In this document: one piece after another, positions 1 through 7,765 of the stretch
Numbering within the stretch: position 1 is the stretch's first letter
Layout: every line of letters starts with the position of its first letter
Assembly: GCA_023137195.1 (NCBI GenBank)
Contig: JAGLPV010000006.1
Coordinates: 1 to 56,025 of the forward strand
DNA length: 56,025 nucleotides
Source: Candidatus Aenigmatarchaeota archaeon
GTDB lineage: Archaea; EX4484-52
Direction: 5' to 3'
Position numbers and translations under genes: made by a program
Notes under the pieces: model-generated
Databases searched by the model: none
What the model was told of the DNA's origin: nothing
The model's input: the letters and a program-made list of their open reading frames with translations, nothing else

Positions 1-2
1 CA

Positions 3-341
3 ATACTGGATTTAGAAGTTATGGCCATTGTGGACGGAACTTTTCACGGACATAACTTATGGAATGAACCAGAGGATTTTTTTTGGCATAAAAAAATATT
101 GCGTTCAAAATCAGATGGTATTATTAACAATTTGAATATCTCAAATGATGTTCAAAAAATATTTGCTAATCGTAAAGGAATCGCGTTGGTTGGACAGTTA
201 AACCCGGGAGACGAGGTAATTAAAAATAAAACGGAACTTGGAAATTTAATGATTGTTGAAAAATCAAGGGAATCTTTGAATGATTCAATAAAGCAAGCAG
301 ATAATTTACTAAGTAATTATGTTGAAATAATAAAGGAGTAA
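3..341 (+). CDS. C-terminal part of an ATP-grasp-like protein (partial)
   Basis: The reading frame is open to the left edge, so the true start lies outside the window; the ATG at 21 is probably internal. The visible 112 residues end 2 nt before the next gene. The tail contains a hydrophobic strand (GIALVGQLNPGDEV), a short strand (NLMIVEKSRESLND) and a final helix with small residues. This pattern resembles the last part of the ATP-grasp fold, where a glycine/alanine strand is followed by a helix that labels or ligates carboxylates. The tight spacing to the nucleotidyltransferase-aminotransferase gene suggests one operon, possibly making or activating a small cell-surface building block. The family call is tentative because the ATP-binding core is missing. 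Confidence 0.4.
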   Translation: MLDLEVMAIVDGTFHGHNLWNEPEDFFWHKKILRSKSDGIINNLNISNDVQKIFANRKGIALVGQLNPGDEVIKNKTELGNLMIVEKSRESLNDSIKQADNLLSNYVEIIKE

Positions 342-343
342 AA

Positions 344-2185
344 ATGGAAATACAAAATAAAATGCAGGCAATAATTTTAGCAGCAGGGAATGGAAAAAGA
401 TTATTTCCACTTACCAATGATACCCCCAAAGTTATGATTGAAGTTTGCGGTGAATCAATTATAAAAAGAGCTTTAAATAATCTCGCAGAATTAAACAAAA
501 TTTATGAAGTAATAATCGTAATTGGATATAAAGCTGAAAAAATAAAAGAACATATTGGGACGTCCTACAGGGGTATGAAAATAACTTATGTATTAAACAA
601 AGATTATGCTTCAACCAACAACATCTATTCTTTATGGCTTGCAAAAGACTATATTAAAGATGATGTTATTTTACTGGAAGGAGACGTTATATTTGAAAAA
701 GAACTTTTAATGCCACACATGAATTCAAATCGCCCTAGTTTGTCATTAGTTGCAAAATACAATGAAAATATTACCGGCACAGTAATCACCACGGATGAAG
801 AGACTAAAAGAATAAATAGTTTTATTGGGTCAAAAAATCAAGAACAAAAAAAAGATTATTTTGATGATAAATATAAAACAATTAATATCTACTTATTTAA
901 AAAAGAGTTTTTGGATAAATACTTCATGCCCAGTTTAGATAATCATATTAGCATTCATGGGAAAAATGATTATTATGAAGTTGTTCTTGGAGCTTTAGCC
1001 TATATTGGGGTCGAACTTCATTTTCATTTAGTAGAGGATGTCAATTGGTATGAGATAGATGATGTAAATGATTTAGAAAAAGCATCAATGATGTTTTCAA
1101 AGAATGAGTACCTTGAAAATATAGAGAATAGGTATGGCGGTTATTGGAATTATGATTTCGTGGATTTTTGTTACCTATACAATCTATACTTCCCAAACAA
1201 AGAACTATATGAAAGTTTACAAAACAAGCTTCCAAAACTGATTAATTATTATCCATCTACTCAAGTAGAGATAGCAAAGCTTTTATCAGGCTGGTTTAAA
1301 GATGATTTTGAGCATACTGATTTAATTGTAGGTAATGGAGCTTCTGAATTGATTAGACTTATTAATCTAAGATTAATAAAAAAAATTACAATTCCGGTTC
1401 CTAGTTTTGATGAATATTTTGGACAGTTAAAAGAAAATCAAATCAATTTCTTTTTATTGGATAAAAAAAAGGATTTCAAAATAGATGTTGTTAAGTTGGT
1501 CGATTCTGTAAAATCATCAAATAGTAATTCTGTCCTCTTAATAAATCCAAATAATCCTACATCACAAATTCTGGATAATGATAATATTCGTTATGTTTTA
1601 GAAAATGTAGGGTCGGAGGTTTTAGTTTTTGTCGATGAATCATTTATTGATTTTGCAAATAATAAAGAAAAATATTCCTGTCAAAAGCTTATTGCGGAAT
1701 TTTCTAATTTGGTGATTATTAGGAGTATAAGTAAGGAATTTGGAGTTCCGGGCATAAGATTGGGTTATATTTTAACTAAAAATGAATTAGTAAAAGAAGA
1801 AATTAAAAAAGGATTACCTATTTGGAATATAAATTCAGTTGCAGAAATGTTTATTGAATTATTTACAAGATATAATTCATTTTATGAATCTTCAATGAAC
1901 AAAATTGTTTCAGATAGAGATTATTTAACTAAGAAACTTGAAAATATAAATTTTTTGAAAATTTACAAACCATGGGCAAATTTCATATTGTGTGAATTGG
2001 TTACTGATAAAATTGATTCAAAGGGATTGACGACAGAACTCTTTAACGAATATAATCTTTTAATTAAAGGTTTTAAAATTAAAAAAGGTTTAGAGGACGG
2101 AAAATTTATTAGAATCTCTGTAAGAACAAAAGAGGATACAGATAAATTAGTGGTGGCTCTGGAAGAGATAGAAGGAAAATTGTAA
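344..2185 (+). CDS. Fused sugar/alcohol-phosphate nucleotidyltransferase and PLP aminotransferase
   Basis: 613 aa with two enzymes in one chain. Residues about 7-250 form a nucleotidyltransferase: the signature ILAAGNGKRLFPLT (11-24), the substrate lysine in TPKVMIE (K29) and a metal-binding Asp in LLEGDVIF (D114), most like LicC/PntC cytidylyltransferases. Residues about 270-613 form a fold-type I aminotransferase of the HisC/CobD kind: LINPNNPTS, a cofactor-binding Asp (D431 in VDESF) and the Schiff-base lysine in SISKEFG (K464). Fusions of this layout are known for phosphonate head groups (PntC-AEP transaminase) and for capsule loci, so a CDP-activated amine for surface decoration is a reasonable inference. 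The start at 344 is preceded by an AAAGGAG Shine-Dalgarno at 332-338, unlike the leaderless genes elsewhere. The gene follows the ATP-grasp-like gene by 2 nt. Confidence 0.8.
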   Translation: MEIQNKMQAIILAAGNGKRLFPLTNDTPKVMIEVCGESIIKRALNNLAELNKIYEVIIVIGYKAEKIKEHIGTSYRGMKITYVLNKDYASTNNIYSLWLAKDYIKDDVILLEGDVIFEKELLMPHMNSNRPSLSLVAKYNENITGTVITTDEETKRINSFIGSKNQEQKKDYFDDKYKTINIYLFKKEFLDKYFMPSLDNHISIHGKNDYYEVVLGALAYIGVELHFHLVEDVNWYEIDDVNDLEKASMMFSKNEYLENIENRYGGYWNYDFVDFCYLYNLYFPNKELYESLQNKLPKLINYYPSTQVEIAKLLSGWFKDDFEHTDLIVGNGASELIRLINLRLIKKITIPVPSFDEYFGQLKENQINFFLLDKKKDFKIDVVKLVDSVKSSNSNSVLLINPNNPTSQILDNDNIRYVLENVGSEVLVFVDESFIDFANNKEKYSCQKLIAEFSNLVIIRSISKEFGVPGIRLGYILTKNELVKEEIKKGLPIWNINSVAEMFIELFTRYNSFYESSMNKIVSDRDYLTKKLENINFLKIYKPWANFILCELVTDKIDSKGLTTELFNEYNLLIKGFKIKKGLEDGKFIRISVRTKEDTDKLVVALEEIEGKL

Positions 2186-2405
2186 TTAATTCTGGTTTAG
2201 GGAATGGAATTGATGAATAGAAGATAATGTCTTGTGGGGACGAACTTCCTCCTCGTAGAAGAAGTAGGAATATAAGATTTGGGGGGATACGAAGTGTCTT
2301 TGGCAAATTGGAGAACAAGTGCGACGTAGTGAACCGATGTCTTGTTCTGCACTCCGGGGCGAAGGAGAGTGTGTGATGTGGTTGAGGAGTGAAGTGACGA
2401 AGAAG

Positions 2406-2441
2406 TTTTGCGAACTAAAAATACGCCTTATGTTCGCAAAA
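2406..2441. terminator. Perfect 10-bp stem-loop downstream of the fusion gene
   Basis: TTTTGCGAAC (2406-2415) and its exact reverse complement (2432-2441) enclose a 16-nt loop. A second AT-rich inverted repeat (AATAGATTA ... TAATCTATT) follows at about 2452-2489. They sit after the stop at 2185 and before the pseudogene zone. A role in transcript ending or RNA stability is only a suggestion, since archaeal termination mostly uses T-rich tracts. The stretch 2186-2525 otherwise holds no recognisable gene. Confidence 0.35.
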
Positions 2442-2505
2442 TTGCGTCGAACAATAGATTAATATATATTATTACAGATAATCTATTAATACAGAGGGTT
2501 ATCTT

Positions 2506-2555
2506 AACTTTTGTGTTCCTTACGCTTACGAATTTTTTTCTGCATCCCATGTCCT
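2506..2555 (-). repeat. Left copy of a direct repeat flanking the accessory block
   Basis: The core at 2519-2544 (CTTACGCTTACGAATT, a T run, then CTGCA) recurs at 7389-7413 in the same orientation with one T fewer. Short matches also extend outside the core (AACTTTT on one side, GTCCT on the other). The copies lie about 4.87 kb apart and bracket the fibrillarin and AmrS remnants, the SANT-TPR gene and the SEC-C gene. On the minus strand the left copy coincides with the broken end of the fibrillarin remnant. Confidence 0.7.
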
Positions 2556-2846
2556 GAATTCATCATTGCCTTTTTTTATTAAATTTTCAGAATAAACCTT
2601 GAATCCGGGCGTCAGGCTTTTTGTTGCCAGTCTTTCCGCTGATAGAAGAAAAAGAAGGGTTTGATATTATGTATTGTGATATATTCTCTTTTTCTTTTTT
2701 TGGTTTAAATTTCTTTTTGTCGTGGTGGTGTTCAAAGCGTTTTTTTTGTTTGCTGGTTTAAATCCGGAATTAAAGGATTTTTTATTCGAATTTTTGAAGT
2801 CACCTGATTTTTTCTTGAATTTTAGATTATATCTATTTTCGCCCAT
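2526..2846 (-). pseudogene. flpA: Remnant of a fibrillarin-like rRNA 2'-O-methyltransferase (N-terminal part)
   Basis: The minus strand starts with ATG at 2846 and encodes a lysine/asparagine-rich stretch beginning MGENRYNLKFKKKSGDFKNS. A stop then appears, and after a frame change the segment at about 2526-2650 reads [16 protein letters not shown], then [16 protein letters not shown]. This closely follows the N-terminal domain of archaeal fibrillarin (R-ATKS---G-KVY-E--IK-G-EYR-W). Reading ends at EKNS followed by TAA, just where intact proteins continue into SKLAA and the SAM-binding methyltransferase fold. No catalytic domain is present, so this is a broken fragment. An intact copy presumably exists elsewhere, because fibrillarin is normally essential for C/D-box RNPs. 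The Lys/Asn-rich N-terminal part could be unrelated. Confidence 0.6.
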
Positions 2847-2879
2847 GATTAATTAAAGAAATAATAAAAAGATGTTCAT

Positions 2880-3106
2880 TTTTGGGGTTTTGGTTTGATG
2901 TTGGGTCTGAAGAATGTGTTTGTGTCTAACTGGTTCATGAGCCGAGAGGCGATGGATAAGATACTTCCGTATCTTGATGCTATCAATGTCGATGTCAAGT
3001 GAAGAGTTCTATCATGGGGTGTAGGGATGTTCAACCCGTGCTTGATAATATCAAGTATATGCATGAGAAAGGTATCGAGTCGAGGTAACTACGCTTATCG
3101 TCGACC
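2880..3106 (+). pseudogene. Decayed fragment of an AmrS-like radical SAM enzyme
   Basis: The plus strand reads GLKNVFVSNWFMSREAMDKI, then LPYLDAINVDVK and a stop. After a frameshift it reads SEEFYHGV, then in another frame VQPVLDNIKYMHEKGIE, then EVTTLIV in a third. In that order these pieces match the middle of the AmmeMemoRadiSam radical SAM protein (NVFV-NGYM---A---I-PYLDA-NVD-K; QPVL--IK--HEKGI-VEVTTL-IPG). At least one in-frame stop and three frame changes are visible. The CxxxCxxC iron-sulfur segment and the C-terminus are absent. It is a dead remnant lying against the 3' end of the SANT-TPR gene, suggesting that gene arrived by replacing or truncating it. Confidence 0.7.
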
Positions 3107-3116
3107 TTTTTGAATT

Positions 3117-4508
3117 TTATTTTGCTTTCAAAGTTAGGTTTTCAAAAGGACCATATAACCGCGTACTAATATCCGGACCACCCGCCAAATAAATCCAATA
3201 TTTATCCAAACCATCACAATAAAATATATATTTTTCTCCCCACTTATCAGATTTAGAATCTGTTTCTATATATCGAACTTGTTTTACTCTTTTATTATTA
3301 TTTTTACAAATAAATATTACTGAAGCTTCATCTCCATTATGTGAGGGACCACCATAACTACCACCATAATATAATAAAGAATTATCATTTAAAGCAATAC
3401 TATTTGAAAAATAAATGAGATTATCCTCAATCTGTGGAGGTGGCGGGAACATTTTGAATAATAAACCTTCGCGTCTGTTCTTAGCAAATTTATACAATGA
3501 ACTATTTTCATCTGTCTTAGAAAATACATCCACGAGTAACTTATTATATTCTAACATCGCTCTTTCATATTCTCCTATCTCTTCGTAAACAATTGCTGTA
3601 TTTAAATCAACATAGGGATCATATACATCTCTTACAATTGTAATACTCATTTCAATATCTTCGGTACTGATGTTCATTCCTTCTTCTTTTGACATTTCTC
3701 TTAACTCATTTTTCATATCTTCTGCAAAACCGAAAACATCGACTTTTTGTCTTCTTGCGATTTCAAGCAAAATCAGAGCTTCATCATAATGTCCCATCGC
3801 CATATAAACAGTCGATTTATCAAGCAATACCTCTTTATTTTCGGGTTCAATTACTAAAACTCGATTAAAATATCTTAAAGATTCTTCATATCGTTCTAAA
3901 CTGGCTAAAATCCTGGCCTTTGTCAATAAAAATGTCATATTATCTTTATCACGACTTAGTGCTTTGTCGATATATATTAGTGCATCTTCATATTTACTTA
4001 AACTCATGAGTGCGAGCGATTTCTCATAATCTATATTTGTACTATTATATGTGTTCTCTAATTTTTTCTTTTTCAAATAATCTAAAATAATGCTTGATTT
4101 ATCATAAACAAAATAGTAGAGTTTCATGTAATAGGGCGAACTTTCTATTTGTATCTCATCCATCTTTTCTTTTCCAATATCCAACTTAAATTGTTTATAG
4201 GATAAATCCGCTAACTCCGTCTGATTATATGGATCTGTCATGTAGATATGAACATTGCCCGTACCTCCAAGAAACAAAAGGGGTAAAATGAAAAAAAACC
4301 AAGGGGATTTTATATTTTTTATCTTGTTTAAGGATCCAATAATATTCTCCGAAACCCTACTTTTTGTGTCTTTAGCTTTAAGTTCTTTATATCTACGTTT
4401 TATCGCATTTTTAGATCTATCAAGCCTTTTGGATAGCTCTTCTAAACTGAGTTTATCATATAATTCGAATAAAATTTTATCGTCTTCTGCGTTCCATTTT
4501 CTTGTCAT
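3117..4508 (-). CDS. Myb/SANT-like N-terminus, single TM, TPR-repeat protein
   Basis: 463 aa. Residues 1-45 (KWNAEDDKILFELYDKLSLE, then ELSKRLDRSKNAIKRRYKEL) look like a Myb/SANT or Trihelix-type helix-turn-helix with the W-x-D/E-D spacing typical of that fold. A hydrophobic segment at about 69-83 (PWFFFILPLLFLGG) is a probable membrane helix. Residues about 160-250 are TPR units (SKYEDALIYIDKALSRDKDN; ERYEESLRYFNRVLVIEPEN; GHYDEALILLEIA). The C-terminal third (to 463) is not recognised. The start at 4508 is supported by a TATA-like box on the minus strand at 4524-4536. The order implies a cytoplasmic DNA- or protein-binding head and TPRs across a membrane, or a head-in tail-out sensor. Function unknown. 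Confidence 0.75.
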   Translation of the reverse strand: MTRKWNAEDDKILFELYDKLSLEELSKRLDRSKNAIKRRYKELKAKDTKSRVSENIIGSLNKIKNIKSPWFFFILPLLFLGGTGNVHIYMTDPYNQTELADLSYKQFKLDIGKEKMDEIQIESSPYYMKLYYFVYDKSSIILDYLKKKKLENTYNSTNIDYEKSLALMSLSKYEDALIYIDKALSRDKDNMTFLLTKARILASLERYEESLRYFNRVLVIEPENKEVLLDKSTVYMAMGHYDEALILLEIARRQKVDVFGFAEDMKNELREMSKEEGMNISTEDIEMSITIVRDVYDPYVDLNTAIVYEEIGEYERAMLEYNKLLVDVFSKTDENSSLYKFAKNRREGLLFKMFPPPPQIEDNLIYFSNSIALNDNSLLYYGGSYGGPSHNGDEASVIFICKNNNKRVKQVRYIETDSKSDKWGEKYIFYCDGLDKYWIYLAGGPDISTRLYGPFENLTLKAK

Positions 4509-4538
4509 AACGGGTTAGTATCATAAAAATATAAAATA

Positions 4539-4865
4539 CTATTGGAAGAAAAAATAGAAGAAGTTTGAAAGGAATGACAAAAAATCCATAAAAAGAGATA
4601 GAATAATCACCAAAACAAAATCGTCGCAGTTATGATGGAAACCACAGCAATCCTCCAGATTATAATACATTCTGTTATATTTATTGTCATTTTCATTAAC
4701 ACCTTTATGGATAGTTTTAATAACAATGCTATAGTCGTTGCAATAATTAGCGTAAATTTTTTCCAACCAATTTAGGATTGTATAATAAAAGTATCTTTTT
4801 ATTTTTTCTAATTTGATTGCACCTAACCATAAGATTAAACATACTTTAGTACGAATAATGTCCAT
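4539..4865 (-). CDS. Small hypothetical membrane protein (doubtful)
   Basis: An ORF of 108 aa from the ATG at 4865; a TTG at 4883 would add six residues. The C-terminus (DDFVLVIILSLFMDFLSFLS, then NFFYFFFQ) is strongly hydrophobic and could be one membrane helix. The middle has a CC-HH-C cluster (DCCGFHHNCDD). The stop is 31 nt from the start of the SANT-TPR gene, inside that gene's probable promoter. I recognise no family, and in AT-rich sequence such a hydrophobic frame can arise by chance. Confidence 0.3.
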   Translation of the reverse strand: MDIIRTKVCLILWLGAIKLEKIKRYFYYTILNWLEKIYANYCNDYSIVIKTIHKGVNENDNKYNRMYYNLEDCCGFHHNCDDFVLVIILSLFMDFLSFLSNFFYFFFQ

Positions 4866-4977
4866 TAGGCGACATATTTTCAAGTTTCTTTTGAATAAGC
4901 AATGAGTGAATTTTTTTTCTTTATTTTATGGGGGGAGAAATAATGCGTTTTCTCAAATGTAGCTCCGAAAACGATTT

Positions 4978-4987
4978 TTTATAAATA
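4978..4987 (+). promoter_or_regulatory. TATA-like box of the SEC-C/nuclease gene
   Basis: TTTATAAATA is centred about 27 nt before the ATG at 5009. This is the archaeal TATA position expected for a leaderless transcript, and no Shine-Dalgarno is seen. Confidence 0.6.
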
Positions 4988-5008
4988 TTTACGGATATTA
5001 TTATTGTG

Positions 5009-7351
5009 ATGAGAAAAAGAGAAGTGATAATAAAGGATATAAAAAATTTGATAAATACAAAAGGCTACATTTATGCCCTTTGTATGATTCTTTTTGAAGA
5101 TTTTTATATTAACCCTGAAAAACTACAAGAAATCAATTACGGAAAAAGACTGGGTACAAAAGAAGCCTCTTTATTACTTGGATTTTTAATTCAAAAAGAA
5201 ATTGATTTTTCAACACCCGATACTCCACAAGACTTAATTCAACTAAAACAAAAAACTTACGAATTGATGGAAGAATTACACTATTCTTTCATGATTCCAT
5301 TTTTAGAAAAACTAGAAAAAAGTTTTCAAAAAGAACATAAAAAAGAAAATCTTAGAATGGAACAAAAAGAATTCTTCGGCAAAGGAGATATGCTTACAGA
5401 ACCAATATTTTATTCTGGAACAGGTGTTTATGATTTTCAATATTTAGATTTCTTAGAAAGAAAGTACAAATATGATAAAAAGTGGCTTTCGGAAAAAAAG
5501 AATTTTAATATTGAGCAAGTAAAAAATATAGTTACTCATATAAAAAATATTTTAGAAGAGAAATCAAAAAAAGTTCGTTTGTATGACTTAAAAGAAAGAT
5601 TACCTCAAACAATTGAGGAAAATAAAAAGAAAAATCCAAATGAGGATTGGGAGAAGCATACAAAAGAAGTTTTGCCAATGATGGAATTATATCAATACGT
5701 GAAACTATTCTTTGAATACAAAAAAGACAAAAATAAATTGAATCTGGATGATATTGGAGAAGAAGAATGGAAATCTTTTTACAAGGAGCTGATAGAATTA
5801 TTTGTTATCAGAAAATCAGATTTTGATAGCAATATAGATATTGAATCATTTTTCAATAATTTTTCTATTTCTTTTGAAGAAAATCTAAATTCTCAATTTC
5901 AGACTATTGGCAATTTTAATCTCATAAATGCTTGTCCTATCATCAAATTTGATGAAGAAAGATATTTCGTACCAATTAGTTTTTTATTATTTGAAGCAGT
6001 TTATGAGAGTCCTTTTTATTGGATGATAAAAGACAAAGAATATGAAGATTTGACAGGGAAAAATAGAGGAAAAGTGGGCGAAGAAATTACATACTCCTTT
6101 TTGTCGAAAGTTTTTAAATCAGAAAAAGTTTTTAAATCAGTAAAAATTCAATCTCCTAAAACAAAAAAATCTACAAAAAAGAAAAAGGACGATACGGATA
6201 TAGATGTACTTTGTATTCTCGGGAGCAAGGCTTTGTGCGTGCAGGTCAAATCTAAAAAATTAACCGAACTTTCAAGAATGGGTAATGATGAACAATTACA
6301 GAAAGATTTTCAAGAGGCTGTTCAAGATGCTTATGAACAAGGTATTGTATCACGTCAAAAAATACTAGAGAGGAATGCAAAATTTATAGATGAAAGCGGA
6401 AATGAAATAAAACTTTCAGAAGAAATTGATGAGGTTTACATAATGGGTATTACAACGGAAAATTATCCCTCTTTAACTCATCAGGCTCATGTCCTGTTGG
6501 ACAAGAAAGATGATAATCCATTTCCGATAGTTTTAACTATTTTTGATTTAGAATTGCTCACTTATTACTTGAATGATCCATATGATTTTTTGTACTACAT
6601 CAGACAAAGAAGTTCATTAATGGATTATTTTAAAGCTGACGGAGAGATGAGCTTTCTTGGTTATCATTTAGAAAAGAAATTGTGGAAACTTCCGAAAGTA
6701 GATTATTGCAGTATAGAAGCCAGTTTCGCTCAAAGTATTGATAGAAATTTTTACCCCATTAAAGCAGGTATAAATGTTTCGGATGAAGGCGATATAATCA
6801 AAAATAGATGGAAAAATGAAGAGTTTAATCAATTGTGCAATCAGTTAAAAACTTTAAACCAAGCAAAAATAACAGATATTATCTTTCATCTTTTAGATTG
6901 GTCTGGATATGCAAGGAAAAATCTTGTTAACCTTCTTGTTAAGCTAAAACAGCAAACTTTGAACGATGGAAAAATTCATAATTTTTCTATGCCACCAGAC
7001 GACAGTTATTCTTCCCGTGTTGGCGTTACTTATATTTCATTAAACTCTGATAATGCCGAAGAATTAAGAAAAAAATTATTAACTTTGTGTCCATTAAGAA
7101 AATATAAAAGCAGAGGTGACGTTTGGATTGGTTTTGGTAGTCTAAACAATAGTTATAATATGATAGATATTGTATCTTTTAATGATCAAAAATGGGAATA
7201 TAATGAAGAATTAGAAAAGATGTCAAAAACCCTGTTGGAGGGAAGAGGGCAAGGTAGGTTGGTTAGAATTGGGAAGAAGATTGGTAGAAACGAAAAATGT
7301 CCTTGTGGAAGTAATTTAAAATATAAAAAGTGTTGTGGTAGTTTTATATAG
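5009..7351 (+). CDS. Large protein with PD-(D/E)XK-like nuclease core and C-terminal SEC-C zinc motif
   Basis: 780 aa. Residues about 353-417 show a restriction-endonuclease-like pattern: a helix with a glutamate (GKVGEEITYSFL, about 357-368), a strand with acidic residues (DTDIDVLCI, about 396-404) and the strand ALCVQVKSKK with Q413-V414-K415, i.e. E-(x)n-D-(x)n-QxK. The C-terminus (NEKCPCGSNLKYKKCC) is a SEC-C zinc-binding motif, known from SecA and many standalone proteins. Residues 1-340 are helical, charged and unfamiliar. GTG at 5006 and ATG at 5009 are adjacent; ATG fits the TATA spacing better. The gene lies in the repeat-flanked accessory block next to a tRNA. A DNA-degrading defence role is an inference from domain and context, not shown. 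Confidence 0.7.
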   Translation: MRKREVIIKDIKNLINTKGYIYALCMILFEDFYINPEKLQEINYGKRLGTKEASLLLGFLIQKEIDFSTPDTPQDLIQLKQKTYELMEELHYSFMIPFLEKLEKSFQKEHKKENLRMEQKEFFGKGDMLTEPIFYSGTGVYDFQYLDFLERKYKYDKKWLSEKKNFNIEQVKNIVTHIKNILEEKSKKVRLYDLKERLPQTIEENKKKNPNEDWEKHTKEVLPMMELYQYVKLFFEYKKDKNKLNLDDIGEEEWKSFYKELIELFVIRKSDFDSNIDIESFFNNFSISFEENLNSQFQTIGNFNLINACPIIKFDEERYFVPISFLLFEAVYESPFYWMIKDKEYEDLTGKNRGKVGEEITYSFLSKVFKSEKVFKSVKIQSPKTKKSTKKKKDDTDIDVLCILGSKALCVQVKSKKLTELSRMGNDEQLQKDFQEAVQDAYEQGIVSRQKILERNAKFIDESGNEIKLSEEIDEVYIMGITTENYPSLTHQAHVLLDKKDDNPFPIVLTIFDLELLTYYLNDPYDFLYYIRQRSSLMDYFKADGEMSFLGYHLEKKLWKLPKVDYCSIEASFAQSIDRNFYPIKAGINVSDEGDIIKNRWKNEEFNQLCNQLKTLNQAKITDIIFHLLDWSGYARKNLVNLLVKLKQQTLNDGKIHNFSMPPDDSYSSRVGVTYISLNSDNAEELRKKLLTLCPLRKYKSRGDVWIGFGSLNNSYNMIDIVSFNDQKWEYNEELEKMSKTLLEGRGQGRLVRIGKKIGRNEKCPCGSNLKYKKCCGSFI

Positions 7352-7375
7352 GCATAAAATACCCAACCGTAATTA

Positions 7376-7418
7376 AACTTTTACTGCTCTTACGCTTACG
7401 AATTTTTTCTGCAGTCCT
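7376..7418 (-). repeat. Right copy of the direct repeat flanking the accessory block
   Basis: Matches 2506-2555 in the same orientation (core 7389-7413). It lies 25 bp beyond the SEC-C gene stop and about 135 bp from the 3' end of tRNA-Leu. If the block was gained as a unit, the two copies could mark its ends; homologous recombination between them would delete about 4.87 kb. Confidence 0.65.
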
Positions 7419-7552
7419 ATGAAATTTGCGTGCAGAAAAAAACCATGAAAATCGCTGGTCTTACAAGTTATACCGCGCTTTTCAAGGTGTTTCGGTGCTC
7501 ACTGCGGAATTTGCTCTTTAGGGACAAATTCCTTTGTTCACTACCGAAACAT

Positions 7553-7634
7553 GCAGGGAGAGGGATTCGAACCCACGAAGGTCTGCACCACAGGATCTTA
7601 AGTCCTGCCCCTTTAGCCACTCGGGTATCCCTGC
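7553..7634 (-). tRNA. tRNA-Leu (anticodon UAA)
   Basis: On the minus strand the acceptor stem GCAGGGA (7634-7628) pairs exactly with TCCCTGC at the 3' end. The anticodon arm is CAGGA-CTTAAGA-TCCTG with anticodon TAA. A long variable arm (GGT-GCAG-ACC) is typical of class II leucine tRNA. The T-loop is TTCGAAT, and the T-stem has one U-U mismatch. The 3' CCA is not encoded and there is no intron. A TATA-like sequence on the minus strand (GATATAAG, near 7653-7660) overlaps the left arm of the adjacent inverted repeat. Confidence 0.95.
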
Positions 7635-7652
7635 TTAATAGGTTATTTCTAC

Positions 7653-7761
7653 TTATATCGCGGCACAGTAATGCAAGTATGTGGCGCGATATACTAGCAA
7701 AATACATAAATACTATCTAAATACAGATATTATATCTTGTATTATTTATGTGTTTTGTTAT
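7653..7761. repeat. Intergenic hairpin repeat, compact copy
   Basis: Two nested inverted repeats in tandem. TTATATCGCGGCAC (7653-7666) faces GTGGCGCGATATA (7681-7693) with one mismatch. AAAATACATAAATA (7699-7712) faces TATTTATGTGTTTT (7743-7756), with the small stem TATCT...AGATA inside. The same elements recur in order at 10721-11049. The repeat lies between tRNA-Leu and the 3' end of the PfkB gene, just after the PfkB stop. It could be a terminator or RNA-stability hairpin for the minus-strand gene, or a MITE-like element. Confidence 0.75.
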
Positions 7762-7765
7762 ACAT

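Noticed and set aside
2227..2376. Plus-strand ORF of 49 codons starting MSCGDELPPRRR in the gap after the fusion gene
   Set aside because: No recognisable family, no promoter or Shine-Dalgarno, and the stretch lies in decayed DNA; probably chance.
2500..7420. Insertion sequence or integrase-bearing element
   Set aside because: No transposase, integrase or terminal inverted repeats were found; only direct repeats flank the block.
7430..7720. ORFs on both strands across the tRNA-Leu region
   Set aside because: They overlap a clear tRNA gene and the hairpin repeat.
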